64,000 bases of DNA, taken from positions 125,289,523-125,353,522 of the forward strand of contig OU015503.1 of assembly GCA_907164885.2 (NCBI GenBank). Direction: 5' to 3'. Shown here piece after piece: positions 31,673 to 45,267 of the stretch. This DNA is from Dolomedes plantarius. Taxonomy: Eukaryota > Arthropoda > Arachnida > Araneae > Dolomedidae. The notes under the pieces were generated by a model that saw only the letters and a list, made by a program, of their open reading frames with translations, made no database searches and was not told the DNA's origin. Each line of letters opens with the position of its first letter. Position 1 is the stretch's first letter. The translations under genes were made by a program, and so were the position numbers.

Positions 31673-34600
31673 CAGGGTGTCTAAAAAAAAGACACATTTT
31701 AAAAATTTATAACAAAAAAAAAGCATACAAGGTAAGAACTGGAAATTCACATATGTGTACTTTATATATTCAAGTTTTTTTTAGCATAGCCAATGAACTT
31801 CAATAAGTGTAACTTTTGTGCCATGGAGAGCATCTAGTTGGTAATCAATCTCAGCCTATGTGCATTCTGAAATGGATTCCGAAAAAAATGGATTTCAAAA
31901 ATGAAATGGATTCTGAAAAAGTAATTAAGTATAAAAATTAGCCTAATCATAATATATATGAGCTGCTTGAAGAAAGAAAAAAAAATGAAACACAAAATAC
32001 TGAGTTATAAATAAGAATAACTGATTTAAAATAGAGAAACAGATTTAAAATAATTAATGTCCTAAGTATATTTAACGGAATAAACAACATCAGGTAATTA
32101 TTTCTGGGAAACTTAGGAAAGTTAATTTCGTGCACTATCTGCAAGCGCACAGTCGATGAGAAATGAGCACCGCTGTCGATCACTACAGGCATGTATGAAG
32201 GTGAACAGGATGCACGTCCCTTCTCCGTCGCATGAACCGCTCGCCCGGTGAATCCATAAATAACCCGTACACGACACTGCTGGCCTTAAAACTCAGCCAC
32301 ATTATGGAGAATTTTCAAGCTCTCGCTACGAATGCAACATCACTCATGTGACTTCATGATCAAAGCTGTAAACAGCAACTTAATAGTTGAAAAAAAATTG
32401 TGGTGCATAGGAAAGCACCAAAGTAAGCAACATTGAGCTATAGGGTAAAGTCTATCTTACCATTCGTGTTGAATTGACAGTACATAAACAAAATCTTAAT
32501 CATATAAAAGGGTAAAATTAAAATAACTGTTTATTTAATAATTGTAAGTCATTAAATTAAAACATGATTCTCTTATAATGTAAAATATAAAAAAATTTCA
32601 CTTATATTCATAAAGAATTAGGGAAAAAAATGATTAATTATCTAAATGAATATCTATTTTGGCATACCTTTGTATAAACCAACCAAATATCTAATGATAT
32701 TGTAACACCTCATAATTATCATTATTAATAATACTACTATTATTATACACATTTCTGTAGAATGCCTGTTTATGCATTCATGTACTGTGTTAGAAAAAAA
32801 AATTATTTATAATAAAATATTGAACGCAAAACTACATGTACAACAACAATGGCAGGTGATCAGTCCGCCAAAACAAGATACATCAGAAGTTACATCCAAA
32901 ATTTTAAAATTTATTTAGTTTTTGATTTGTAACATATTTTAGAGTTAAACAAAAATGCAAACTAAATTTATAAAACATGAGGTGAGTAATCAAAGCAAAA
33001 GGAAGGAGAAAAATTGTATATTTTCGATTTCTTACAAAAAATAAAAGAAAACCCTAGTATAATGATAGGGAAAATTATGACGAGAGAGAAAAAAAAAATT
33101 ATGTGTTATAACTCTCTTATTGACATGACAATTGACATTCGATTAAAGTTAAGGCTAAGAAACGACAGATAATTGTCTAATTTAAAATGCATTAAGTATT
33201 TACAAAAAGAAATGAATTAATAACAAATTGAAATTAAACAATAATAATAAACATATATAAATAATAAATAGCAAAAGAAAGAAACGTATGTAAGAACAAG
33301 AAAAAAAAATTGAAAGATAACGCTAAGAGGTGCGTTCGCATCTCCATTCATAAGAACAAATTTCAGAATATCGTGATTCTCGCTTGGGAAATTTTGAAAA
33401 ATTCCATTATTCACTTCTATGTTGTTTGTTCGCAGCGATCAGTGTCGCCTTCTCAGTTTACGAACCAGAGAATTTAATTGTAAGTGAAGCGATTGTGAAT
33501 TTCATCTGTTCTCCTCTTATAGGAGACAATTTTCAGAAAATCAAAATTCATTCATTATTCCCCAATCCTATTCATTATTATATCAAATTCACTCATTAAT
33601 AATTCACTCATTCATTATTCATCTCATGTTTTATAAACATAGAAAATGAGTTTTAAAAAGAAAAAACAGAAAACGCAATAAAATTAAATATATAAATAAA
33701 AAAAAAAAAAAAGAAGCAAAAGAAATACGTTTCGCTTCTACTTTCTTAAAACCGTACTCAGCACGGCCTGAAGATATTGTTTGACTCCCCCCATCGAGGA
33801 ACAACAAGCAAACAGTACACAACTATAAGCAATTCGAAAACCCGATTTCGCTCTATCACTATAGCTCTTAATTCATAGGTACTGTGAAAAGAATTTCCTT
33901 CTTTTCTCCCGGCCAAAACGGAACGCAGGGGAAACTTGAAAAGGAAGAAAAACCGCAACTGCACCCCCCCTCTCTTTGAAGGGCAATATTCTATTCTTCG
34001 CCCCCTATTATGAGAGCACAATTCTTTAGAAAGTGACCAATTTTTGCCCACTAAACAGTTCAAATCGTGCATTATTTATCACTTTTCCCTTAATTGGGAT
34101 GAAATTATTGTGCCAATAGGCGTTGCTATAATACACTAAATACATTAAAACAATAAAGGAAATTCAAACGTCTAAAGAAAAAAATCCTTCTTAACCATTT
34201 TTTTTGTACCATAAGCATGCACAAAATAAATTTTTAATCACAGAAAATAAATATCAACATACTCTAATTACATCCTAACTACGAACACATAAATCCGAAA
34301 ATCTCAATAGAAATTTTATAGCAAACACATAGAAAGAAAAAAAATTATATACATGCATAAACCGTAATGAAATTTCTAAATCGGAAACCTATTAATTAAA
34401 TCTATATAAAAACATAATTATAATAGATTAAAACATGATTTTCTATCAAGAAAAAAAAATTCTCAACCATAAATATACTAATTGTATATCATTGCTCTTA
34501 AAAGTGTGGCATAAAACAAAAATAAAAAAAATTATTAAGATACACAAAAAATAAAATTATGGACTAAAGTCACACACATGTCAAATTGAAATAAAATTGC

Positions 34601-36872
34601 TAAAATGCTACTAATTTTACCAATAAATTACCTAAAGAATCAGGCATTAGACTCTAAGAGTCAGGCATGTTAATAAAAAAAAAAAAAATTGATATACATA
34701 TATTTTACTGACAGAAATGTGCATATAATAATAAAATGTTTTTTTTTCAGATATATATATATATTTGAAAGAAATATTAAAACATATACGTTTTATAATA
34801 ATAACGATATGCCAATACAGGTATTCACAATTTTAAACACATTAAGAAAATAATTTAAATTCTTGTATTTAATCAAGAATTAAAACAATTAATAAAAAAA
34901 TTGTATCATCTGAATATACCACATGTTTAAAAAAAATCCTAATTTAAACTAATGAGAAAAAAAAATAAATATTTACTGTGTCTATTTTTTTTTCTACAGA
35001 AATTCTCCATTAAAAAAAATTAATATCCTTATAGGATAACATTTTAAAATTTTTTTTATTATTTTTAAATACCCAAATGATCATAACAATCAAATGGACT
35101 GGTCACGGCAACCATTTGCTGGGTGGAAATGCCGATTAAAGGTTTTAACATATTTAAGTTAAAGTATTAACAGGGTTTGATTACTGATTACCCATTACTA
35201 ATTATCCAGGTTCTTTTTAACCCCAGCATGTAAACACTGTAGAAAAGATAGACACAACTTAAATGTTTTATAAATGATGAGGACCAATATTTACAAATTA
35301 ACAACAGATATTTATTACACACATAAACAATTAAATTATACAGTATTAAAATGATTATTCTTTTCATAACTGCATGAATAATAAATAATGTGCTAAAATG
35401 ATTATTTATTCAAATAACAAGTTGGGTCCTCACTGGATTAACATGTAAAGGTATGTATCATTTAAGGGATATTTAATTTTAAATTGAAAAATACTACTCT
35501 ACTGTCCTTCAACCGAATAGTAAAGACTGACTTACCCCAAATATCGGCTAGCTAAGATGACATCATCATTGCGATAAAGTGGCAGGGTGGACTCGAGAGT
35601 CCACCACAGGGCAAGCCCGTAGGCTATTCGCCCTCTGCACACCTCTCTCTTCCCAATCTCTCTGCACTCCTCTATATCTCTCTGAACTCTCTCTCTATAT
35701 CTCCAAAATCTCATTTCTACCTCTTAATATTCATCTCAACTTTTTGCATATATGTTTCCACCTTCCAATCACAATATTTTCTTCTCCATATAAACTCCAC
35801 CTACGTCTTAAAACCCTTTTCTAGTGGCCCTAATATTTCTCTTTTATTAAAATCACACTTTTCATTGGACCTATACTTATCTTTCACATTTTCCCCCTTT
35901 TCCTTTCTACATTTTTCTTATATTTTATTTTCTAACACCTGGTAAGTTTTATAACATTTTTTTCCTTACCATGATCCGACAATACTGCTACCGTTGCGTA
36001 AATTCCTTTCAATATAATCCTTATTCTAAGGGGCTTTTTTGCGACTCACCCTCGTCCAACGCAAATCTTTTATCATGGGGCTTTTAACTAACCGCGATTC
36101 TAACTTTACTACTGAGCCTTTATATGGGAGCGGCGGCTATTTCTAAACTTTCCCCTCTTTACCATAAATATATTTTTATTGCGTGCATTTCCTTTTCTAA
36201 CAATCTTTTAAACTTATGTAAAATGCCTTTTCTTAATGCTGACCACTATAACCGGCTAAATCCTGAATCTACCCTTCCTCTGCGTATTGAATTTTTTTAT
36301 AGCTGATCCTTTTCTTATTTCTTATCCTTTCACTACGTTTTACAATGCATAAAGGATCTTAAACATGACTTGCAGCTGTTGATTCTCCTAGAAACCCTTT
36401 GCTGGCTTAAAGAGCCAGCATACAGACTGGCAAAAATTTAAATCAGTTCAAGGATCATTGGTCCAAAAGACCGACTATGTTTCACAAAGATTAAATTCAC
36501 TGACAAAATACGAGCAGGCGAAAATCTCCAATATGTTGTACTTGAAGGTCAGGACTTGACTGAAGAACTCACAAACCCTCAACAGTCTGATCACCCCCAC
36601 CAACACCCCACCCTTTAGAACAGGTGCAACAGTGGTCTCCCAGACCGATGAGCCGACGTAAGGGTTAATACCAGCCAACACTTTTTATTTTCTTTGATGG
36701 AGTAGCCGTTTTACAAATTTTGCTTTCACGGAACAACTAGAGCCACCTGTTCAACTTTTTTGACACAGAAAAAAAACTATAAGGTAACACATCTGTGAAT
36801 TTCCAGTTCTCATCTTGCATACTTTTTTTGTATAAATTATTAAAATGTGTCAAGATTTTTTGGAACACCCTG
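31673..36872. mobile_element. 5.2 kb segment bounded by ~85-bp inverted termini and TA
   Basis: The left end CAGGGTGTCTAAAAAAAAGA continues for about 85 bases (to aactggaaattcacatatgtg). Its inverted match ends at 36872 (cacatctgtgaatttccagt ... acaccctg). TA lies on both sides (31671-31672, 36873-36874). No transposase was recognised inside. It may be one large non-autonomous Tc1/mariner-type element filled with later insertions, or two unrelated copies facing each other. Confidence 0.6.
35580..35960. repeat. Pyrimidine-rich stretch
   Basis: The + strand is strongly biased to C and T (ctctctcttcccaatctctc and similar) with few purines. The open frames across it are products of composition. 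Confidence 0.7.
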
Positions 36873-36874
36873 TA

Positions 36875-37089
36875 TATATAATATATAGAGATAGTAAAAA
36901 TGATAAATTTTCATGAGGCTCAATATATTCTATGTAACCTTTTCATTTGTGTAAGAGCCATGCATTTCATCAGTGATATTCAAACCATGTTTATCTTCAT
37001 CCAAGATACAAGTAGGAGAATCATTGTGTCTGAAATTTATTATTAAATCTTCAGAAAATTGAAAATATAAACAGAGTTAATTCTTCCTA
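36875..37089. other. Intergenic, nothing recognised
   Basis: Short AT-rich spacer between the 5.2 kb inverted-terminus segment and the Tigger element. Confidence 0.5.
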
Positions 37090-37466
37090 CAGTACAAATC
37101 GTTTATAAGAACATCCAGAGGACTTTAAAAACTGGTTCTTATAATCGATAGTTTTTATATCCGATAGATAACTTACAACTGCTGGAAATATCAAATTCAT
37201 TCCCACAAAATTTCTATTTACACCTGAAACATGAAGTTCAAAATATGGTTAAAAGGTTAAAGTTCAATCAAGGAGAAACACACTGCTCATTTTCATATAA
37301 ATATGCATTTTTGAACTTTTTCAAATACATAGTTCTAAAAATGTTAAAAAGAAATGTGAATAAAATTATGTAGCTATTATGAATGTACATACGTAATGCA
37401 ATATTTTGTTTTTACATGTTTATTCATTTTCTGAAAAATAGTCAGTAATATTTTTTTGTTTAGTTT

Positions 37467-38400
37467 TTATTTTTGTTTGTTTGTTAAATAAAAATAATTT
37501 TCGGTTATCGCGACAAGTTCATTGACAGCTTTTTTTATCGCATCCTTCACAAAATCGTCATTGCAAGCTAAAAATTTATTTAAAGTATTGATTGCTGAAA
37601 ACATTTCTTTTAAACTTGGACAAGGAAACTCCTTCAAAAGATCTTCTGAACTGGCACTGTCGTCAATATCATCATCTCTGCCAGAAATCTCTGCATTTAC
37701 GCCTGCAACAATATCTTCATCTGTTACATTCCCATGAGTTGCAAGAGCCAAATCTATGTCTTCATATTCCTGAAGTGAATCTTGTTCAATTGGCAAATCT
37801 CGAACCCAGTCTTGAAGCGTTTCATCTCTAGCATCTTCAGTTTAAAAAATGGGAGGATTTTGAACCCTAAGAAAACCAGCAGGCAGGAAACAATTCGATT
37901 TTTTTTTTTGTGATTGAAGATTGAAAATTTCATTCTTCAAATAACCTTCTCTTAACGTAGTCAAAATGGTTTTAAGCGAGTTATCAGAAACTCCTGGTGG
38001 CACGGCGGCCAGGTTGATGGCCGAATGGCTAGGGCGCTGGCTTCAGTTCAGATCCTGTGGGTTCGAATCCCACTGTTGGCATGGCTGTTTGTAGCCGTTC
38101 GGAATCTGCTTTAAACTGTAGGTCCCAGTCTAATTAGGCCTCGTGTAGCAAAAAGTTGACCGTAGCGCTCCAAACCAATCTAAACCAAACCTGGTAGCAC
38201 GACCTTCGATTCTCCCGAACACAATAGAATGCCTCTCTCGAAATCTCTGGATCCACGAAGTTGAAGAAACGAAATAATGTTTTTAAAGAGCTTTGCAAAT
38301 TCATTTGCTTTCGCTTGCAAAATCGGTCCGATTAGGGAAATGTTGGCACTCTTTTGAATCTTAAACCAATGCAAAAGGGCTTCTATGTCAGCATGTGGAC
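37467..38400 (-). pseudogene. Tigger transposase, deleted (DNA-binding domain and C-terminal tail)
   Basis: From about 38374 on the - strand: HWFKIQKSANISLIGPILQA then KANEFAKLF, the CENP-B-type HTH of Tigger proteins. Without the SINE the frame reads on: SKVVLPGVSDNSLKTIL, TTLREGYLKNEIFNLQ. After a stop it continues DETLQDWVRDLPIEQ, EYEDIDLALATHGNVTDEDI, and ends NELVAITENYF at 37467. The acidic tail with the 'D-DLAL-T-VTDEDIV' pattern is typical. The DDE core is largely missing. Confidence 0.88.
38005..38189 (+). repeat. tRNA-derived SINE with 12-bp target duplication
   Basis: The A box (tggccgaatggctagggcg, from about 38018) and B box GGGTTCGAATCCC (38059-38071) are nearly canonical. The tail is caaaccaatctaaaccaaa. 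CCTGGTGGCACG (37993-38004) and CCTGGTAGCACG (38190-38201) flank it with one mismatch. Removing it restores the Tigger frame, so the boundaries are firm. Confidence 0.93.
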
Positions 38401-39101
38401 TTTTTCGAAGTTTCTTAATTTTAGTCCTTTTTTTTTTTAGATAAAAAATGGTTGGAAGAACAACGTGCTGCTACTTCCAAATTAACATGTTCTTATAAGC
38501 GATTTATTTTTCCAGAAACAAATTAATTTTAAGTCACTAAAAGCGATATGTTCTTATTAATGATGTTATTATAACCAGATTTTATATCCATCATTACACA
38601 TGAGAATTGGCCGGGAACTAATAATTCCGTTCCTTTAAGCGATGTTTTTATAACCGGTGTTCTTATAAACAGTTTTTACTGTATTTCCTATGTCAATGAA
38701 TTGTATAAATTCAAAATTTTTATTATTATATGCATTGGTTATTGACAGCAATCATGCACTTCGTATTCATATGTGTTATTTTTAAATTTCCTGTTTTATG
38801 GGTATGCTATAAGCATCCCATTAATAATATGTTGAAGAAAAAATGGAAAGAAATGCTGTGTAAAAGATGGTTCCTATAAAGTGATTTTTTTTAAACTGTA
38901 AAAATCATATTTTTCATTGTTGTTTTTATTATATGTAATAATCACATTGATATTATCTAGAATTTTAGTGTTTTTTTTTTTCTAGCATTCACATGCGTAT
39001 GAATGGCATGCAGAAGTATGATAACTCGAACATTAAATTCTATAAGATGATATACTTCCCTCTTCCCATGTTCCACCTCCCCTTTCCCCTTTGTTGAACT
39101 G

Positions 39102-39322
39102 ATGAAAAGTCAGTTGAAAGCTGTTGACTATTCAAGGGTATTGACTGAATCACCAAGCATGCCGGAAACGGCTGGCAAGCCATTTATTCGTAAATATCAA
39201 GTGTTTCCGGGAAGAAACAAATTCTTTTGTGGAGGAAGAATTATGATGGGCCAGCAGACTGGTGTTTTTTTCTTTACTGTGTGTTTAATTGTTGGCACCT
39301 GCACACTTTTCTTCATTTTTGA
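39102..39322 (+). CDS. app: app exon 1 (N-terminus, TM1)
   Basis: Starts at ATG 39102, the first ATG in frame after an upstream in-frame TGA (about 39047). It ends with GA before donor GTAAGT. It encodes MKSQLKAVDYSRVLTESPSM..., then KYQVFPGRNKFFCGGRIMM, a segment shared with ZDHHC9/14/18, and the first membrane helix TGVFFFTVCLIVGTCTLFF. Upstream non-coding exons may exist. Confidence 0.9.
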
Positions 39323-41105
39323 GTAAGTACGATTAACCTCTCTTAAACATTTTTTAAAGATTTATAGCCTCTTGGATGACTGAAATGTCTTTATTCTAAT
39401 TTTATTCATTCTGAGTTTTTTTACAAAAATATTTGCTTTAAAAAATAACACTACAAGCATTTATATATCTTAGTTTTTATTTTTCTATATTATTTATGTT
39501 GTTTTGTATAGCTTTAAAATTTTTTTTAAAGCCTGTAAATTTTAAGGACAAGTATTAAATTGATATCCATTTTGCACCTGCCTAAAATATACATTATTGA
39601 TCTATGGATGTCTTTCCTTTCAGTATTTTATGTATTCATATATGTGCATTTAAAAATATTACATGGATGTATGAAATGATCATTTTTCTTCTCTGCCACT
39701 AGATTTACATGGTATTTGTCAGCATAAACTCCTCAAATTTCATTTTTAAGACCTTCAGTATTGAAGTTTCTAATATATCTGTTTAAAAAGCTGTGTTGTA
39801 GATATGAGTTTTATCACAGTTTTGCATTGTTTACATGACACTTGTCTGTATTAACTCTTAAAATTTTTCTTTTTATACTAAGAGCCTTAAAAACTTCTGT
39901 TTATCAGGGTTGGTCAATTTAAATAATTATTTTAATTTGAAGAATTTATAAAAATCAGATTGATTTAAATTGTTTTCTCTTTAAAAAGAATAAATTAAAA
40001 ATTTTATTATAAACAAATTATTAAAGTGTAATATAATTTTAAATTTTTGCAAATATTAAATATGTTAATTTTATTCTGCTATAAATTGTGATTGATATAC
40101 ACTTTTTCAAACTTTTTTTCAAAGTACATAAGTATTTGCACCAGTATTAATTCCCAATATGTGATACACAGCAGATATTTTTAGAGTTTCATTTCCTATT
40201 ATAATCTATTTAATCAGAAAAAGATGAAAAGTTTTTTGGATTGGTCTTTAGAATGTAACCAATCTGTGAAATTTTTAAGATTTTAAATGATTGCAAATGG
40301 AAATTAAAGAAGAAATAACATTCTTTCACCTATGATCTACATTAAAATGAAAATAACTAGTGAAAAAGAAAAGCTCCCCCCCCCCCCCTCGGCTCTTCTT
40401 TTTTTTTTTTTTTAAAGGGTATTATGGGTCAGCATTTGGAATAAGTCTCTTGTAAACAGTATGACTTTTTTCTTTCAGTTGGGAAAAAGTTAACTAAACA
40501 AATAAATGTTAATAAACTAATAAACTAGTTAATAAATGTTTTGAGAATTACATGACTTTTTTTTTCAACTGGAAAAAAGAAGTCATAATTTTCAAGATAT
40601 TTTCTTCATAATTTCATAAACTGTTCATCATTTTCATTAATGTGCTTATTTGACTGCTTTAAATAATTCTTCACAACAATAATAATAAAATATTATAGAG
40701 AACCTTTTAAAGCAAAACTTTTTCTCTGACTTTCTCATAAAATTGTGAAAAGAAATTTTTCACCAAACCTTGAATATGTTCATGCATAATAATTCCTGTA
40801 TTATGAAATTTCTATATAATGATTCACTTTAAAGTACTAGATGCTTCCTTCATATATAAGTGTTTTAAAAGGTAAACAGGAAAAGTTTTCCAGAGATACA
40901 TAAAAAGGACTTGATTCTATTTTTAAAAAAACTGCTAAGATTTTAATATTAAATTCCAAATCTGAGTTAAGTGTTTGTTAGAAAATGATCTCTTCAACAA
41001 TTTTAACTAATAAAAATATATATACTAGTAAAATATTGATATATTGTGTCATTTATATGTTAATCTCATAACATATAAGATAAAAGTTTATTAATTTTCA
41101 CGTAG

Positions 41106-41266
41106 TTGCCAATACCTAACAGAAGAAATAAGCCCAGCCATACCTGCTGTTGCTACAGTTTTGTTTTTGTTTGTGATGTCTACATTACTACGCACCAGTT
41201 TCAGTGATCCAGGTATCATACCTAGAGCAACCCAGGATGAAGCTGCTGATACAGAAAAGCAGATTG
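41106..41266 (+). CDS. app: app exon 2 (TM2, DPG motif)
   Basis: Acceptor ttcacgtag, donor GTTAGT. The split codon GA|T gives Asp, then [36 protein letters not shown] and [17 protein letters not shown]. The [10 protein letters not shown](I/V)-PRAT-DEAAD pattern is diagnostic of the ZDHHC9/14/18 group. Confidence 0.95.
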
Positions 41267-41807
41267 GTTAGTTATATTTTACTACTTTGAATTCCCAGAG
41301 GAAATATTCCTTCTGAAGTCAGTAATTGTGCCACATGTCATAACTATCCATTTGTGTTTTAAAGGTTGTTTATACAATTCACTTGTTTTAAAGTAGCCAC
41401 TTAAAATGTTTATCTATTCCTTAAATACCTTTGAAACTATATTATGCTAAATTTTTATAAAACATACTTTGTTATATGGCTATGTAAATTTTTGATTTGT
41501 GAATATTTTTTTAAAATGAGCTTTCAACATGGGTATGTATGTTTTGTAATTATTAATTAATTGGCATTTGATAATGTGTTAATCCCCAATCTTGAATTTT
41601 TGTAAGTATTAGTTATTCTTTGTACAACTTATGATTTTTCACTTAAATTGTTTATCTGTATATACTTACTGTGAATCCAAATAAATAATCATATATTTAC
41701 ATTTTTTTTAAAGGAAAGGAATGCTCTTAATGCATAATATTTTGCCATAGATTTGAGATATTGTTTAGATAAAAAATCTAAGTGGGATGAATTAATACTA
41801 AAATATG

Positions 41808-41881
41808 CATTTAATTTTACCTATATCATATACATTTAATTTTACCTATATCATATACATTTAATTTTACCTATATCATAC
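41808..41881. repeat. 25-bp tandem repeat, three copies
   Basis: The unit catttaattttacctatatc plus atata is repeated three times, practically identical, in app intron 2. Confidence 0.95.
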
Positions 41882-43903
41882 TTGCTGCTGCTGTAATCAA
41901 AAACTTTTATTTCTTTAGTATCTTTTTTCATTTCAATATTTTCTTCTTTGCTAATTTATAATTGTTTATGAAAGTCTTATTTTTTTTCAATGGTTAATTT
42001 AGCGATAGCATTTATGATTGGTGACAACTGGTGTCCTCCAACGGTATAGCACCAACATTTTATCTTGGCAACAAATGGGGCCCCGCTAACGGAATAGTAC
42101 CTAATTTTAATATGTATTATATAAAATAATTTATTTGGTTGGTTTTATTCATTATCTTCTGAGTTTGGTCATTATATTGCTAATGCCGAAATGAAATCTC
42201 CATTGTCAATGACCATGGGATATGAATTCCTTTAATTACATTTTCATATGAATTGATTTGCTTAGAATTACTACAATTCATCTTCATCAGTGTAATCTTC
42301 AATATTGTTTAACTTCACCATGCTCAAATAAAACACACACATATGTAGGTCAAGAACAGCTTATATATATTTTCTATATTAATCCTGAAATCAGTGTTTT
42401 ACATTTATCACTCATAAGAACCAAGCTTAATTAGTATTTCTCTTGTGAAACATTTGTTTATTGGCCAATTGTTGTATTGAGAAATACATGGTGTTTATAT
42501 TAGAAGTATCCAAAAATAATGACATATAAGGCTAATTTTTCTAAATAAAGATCAGTCAATCAGAATTTTGAAATTTGTTTTATCAGATTTTTAAGGCGAC
42601 CGATGCTAATACATAACCAGTAATAATGCATGTGCAAAAATGGGGTTAAAATAGATGTTGCTTCAATTGAGAAGGGGATGTGTGTCTTGGTGAACAAATT
42701 GTAAATGTAGTCCATCTAGGGACGGTAAAGATTATTCTCCCACATCCAAATCTGTTTTTCTGGGGGATAAGACACCAAAAAGACAGAAGCTTTCAAAGAT
42801 TGGAATTTCACCAGAATTTTAAATACCAGTCATATTTTATATTAGTAGTGTGGGCCTTTCTCTATTTACCTACTTAAGTCAATTAGACTGGTGAGTAATA
42901 AGCGATAGATTCCTTGTTTAATTGTGATATTGTTTGAAAAATCCTCTGTTTGTGTGTCTGAAAGCTTCTTTTCCCTAAGTGGAATGTTTATTAAGAGCTG
43001 ATTTTGTCTCAAAAATGAGGATTAGCCATGTTGATGTGATATCTTGTCAGTCAGTGATGAGCTACTTTTACATATGCAACAAATGTACCAGACACAATTG
43101 CCTTACTTAAGGTTGTTTGAATCATCACCATGCAATCAAAAATTAGAAATGTAGCAAATGTTAATGAGTATGTAAAAAAAGCCTATTGGTGATTATTTAT
43201 TTATTTACCTTTTAAGAGTTCATAGTGATTTGATATACTGTAGATCACTGATATTCAACTGATTCCCCGTTGTTTCATGTTTAAACAAGATGGTGCTCCA
43301 TCACTATTACATTTAAGATGTTACTACATTATTGAACAAGACACTTCTTGGATGTTAAATCTGTCAAGGATGCCCAAGTGCCCAGACACTGGATATCTAA
43401 CTATGATTCTATTGGTCTCCTGTGGTAAAAACCATGAGGGATCAGATGTAATTAAGCATTGAAGATTTAATATAGTTTATTGTTGAAGCAATTACCCTAA
43501 TAATGTTTATGATACTGAACACCAAAAGACTATCATGTTAAGATCTATTGAGATGCAAAAGGGGCCTACATCATATATTACTAGTCTTCCTAAAAACATG
43601 CATTTTGTTAGAAAAAAATATTTTAATTAATGTTAGGCACTGATTTTTTATCAACTAATTCGCATCTTAAATTGCTAAATTGAGTAAAATGATGCTATGA
43701 ATCAGGCCAACCTTTGTTGTTGGTGAATAACATTATATGTAAGGCTTTAACTACTAATAATAAATAAAGTGAGGCTAATTTTGAATACTTTTCTATGACT
43801 GATTATGTAATGTCTTTTACATGTTTATGGATATTTACAATAAGTTATTGTAATAGGGACATCAAGATGTTATCTTAATTATTTATATGTATTGTTTATA
43901 TAG

Positions 43904-44062
43904 AAGTCCCAAATGGATCCAGCTCACCCACATACAGACCACCTCCTCGTACAAAAGAAATAGTAATTCAAGGGCAGACGGTTAAACTGAAATATTGTTT
44001 TACTTGTAAAATATTTCGACCACCTAGAGCATCACATTGTAGCTTATGTGATAATTGTGTAG
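43904..44062 (+). CDS. app: app exon 3 (Cys-rich domain, first half)
   Basis: Acceptor tttatatag, donor GTTAGT. It encodes a Pro-rich link ([20 protein letters not shown]) and then [23 protein letters not shown], the first zinc-ligand cysteines and histidine of the DHHC Cys-rich domain. Ends phase 1. Confidence 0.96.
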
Positions 44063-44629
44063 GTTAGTATACCTTTTAATCACTTTTATCAAGTGTTTTT
44101 ACTCTTTATATTTTTCCATTTTTGTCTCATGAACTCCAAATTTTTTAAACATATTTATCAATATTGAAATTTTTAAAAAAATTGTACATTTCTCTGTTTA
44201 AAATTGTCCATAAGTCCACCTCTCAGCAGAGTTCAGAAAATAGAATAGACTCAAATTCAACATATATTAATTAATATAGCTGTCATTAAAAGAAACATTC
44301 TTTTTCTGTATTGAAAAACACTTAAGACTGGATTTTTGTAAATTAGGACAATGATTTTTGCTTAATGATTAAAAGTAAATGTAACATTTATTTGTTGTGA
44401 AATATGTTTGTTTTTGATTGTTTAATTTTAATAACTGCACCATTCAAAATCATTTAAATACAAGTCGGTTTATTGTCATTTAACATTCATTTCACTTTGG
44501 AAGAGTCTACTTGAAAAATAAGGAGCCGTGTTCTATTATTATTCTTAATTGCTGCTGCATTTTTAAAGCTATACAGTGGATGAACAGCATTAATATTAAT
44601 TCAACATTCTGTTAAAACATATCTTACCA

Positions 44630-44820
44630 TCAGACAAATAACTAATATCAGTATGTATATAGTTGTTAGCAATGCAAGCAGCCACTATGGGCCTGTGTTC
44701 AAATTCCAGCCAGTGTATGGATGTTTCTGTACTTATCCTCACATAGGAGTAATGTTGGTTACCCATTGAGTACTCCCATAATTGAAGGGCCAACAAGTTT
44801 TATGGTGTCCAAGCATCGTC
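44630..44820 (+). repeat. Possible tRNA-derived SINE
   Basis: gttagcaatgcaagcagcca and a B-box-like gtgttcaaattcc (44693-44705 region) at tRNA-like spacing in app intron 3. No terminal duplication was identified. Confidence 0.4.
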
Positions 44821-45129
44821 ATTTAAAAATAAAACACGGTCTCTGAATTATATTGATGCAGGATATCAATATTCCACAACAATACTGTTAAAATCTACTT
44901 TCAGTCTTAAGGGAGTCTGTCCTGTATCATTTAGCAGAAAAACATTTCATATTAATTGTAGATTATCCTATATTTCATTTACTTATTTTGAAGTATTTAG
45001 ATGTTTAATATTTATATGACATTGGTTCACATCATAAGTTGCCAACGTTGCTACATTGGATTGTATTTAATTGTAGTTTACTGTAAATGTAATGAAATTC
45101 ACATTTAAAAATATTTTTTTCCATTTCAG

Positions 45130-45267
45130 AGAGATTTGATCACCATTGTCCTTGGATTGGCAACTGTGTGGGAAAAAGAAATTATCGTTATTTCTATTTA
45201 TTTATTCTCTCTCTAGCCTTTTTATGTGTATTCATCTTTTCCTGCGTCATTACTCATCTTGTTTTAT
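45130..45267 (+). CDS. app: app exon 4 (catalytic DHHC, TM3)
   Basis: Acceptor ccatttcag, donor GTAAGT. It encodes [20 protein letters not shown] with the catalytic Cys of DHHC, then [17 protein letters not shown], the third membrane helix, and ITHLVL. All key residues are present. Confidence 0.97.

Larger units (their letters stand above)
37090..38681 (-). mobile_element. Tigger-like element carrying a SINE
   Basis: 1592 bp. Left end CAGTACAAATCGTTTATAAG, right end complementary to CAGTAAAAACTGTTTATAAG. TA lies at 37088-37089 and 38682-38683. The transposase remnant is on the - strand. A SINE at 38005-38189 interrupts it. Confidence 0.92.

Noticed and set aside
33758..34072. 104-codon frame on the - strand
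   Set aside because: No motif, no context; composition-driven and inside the 5.2 kb repeat-bounded segment.
38018..38080. tRNA gene
   Set aside because: A and B boxes are present, but the rest does not form a tRNA; the 185-bp unit with tail and target duplication is a SINE.
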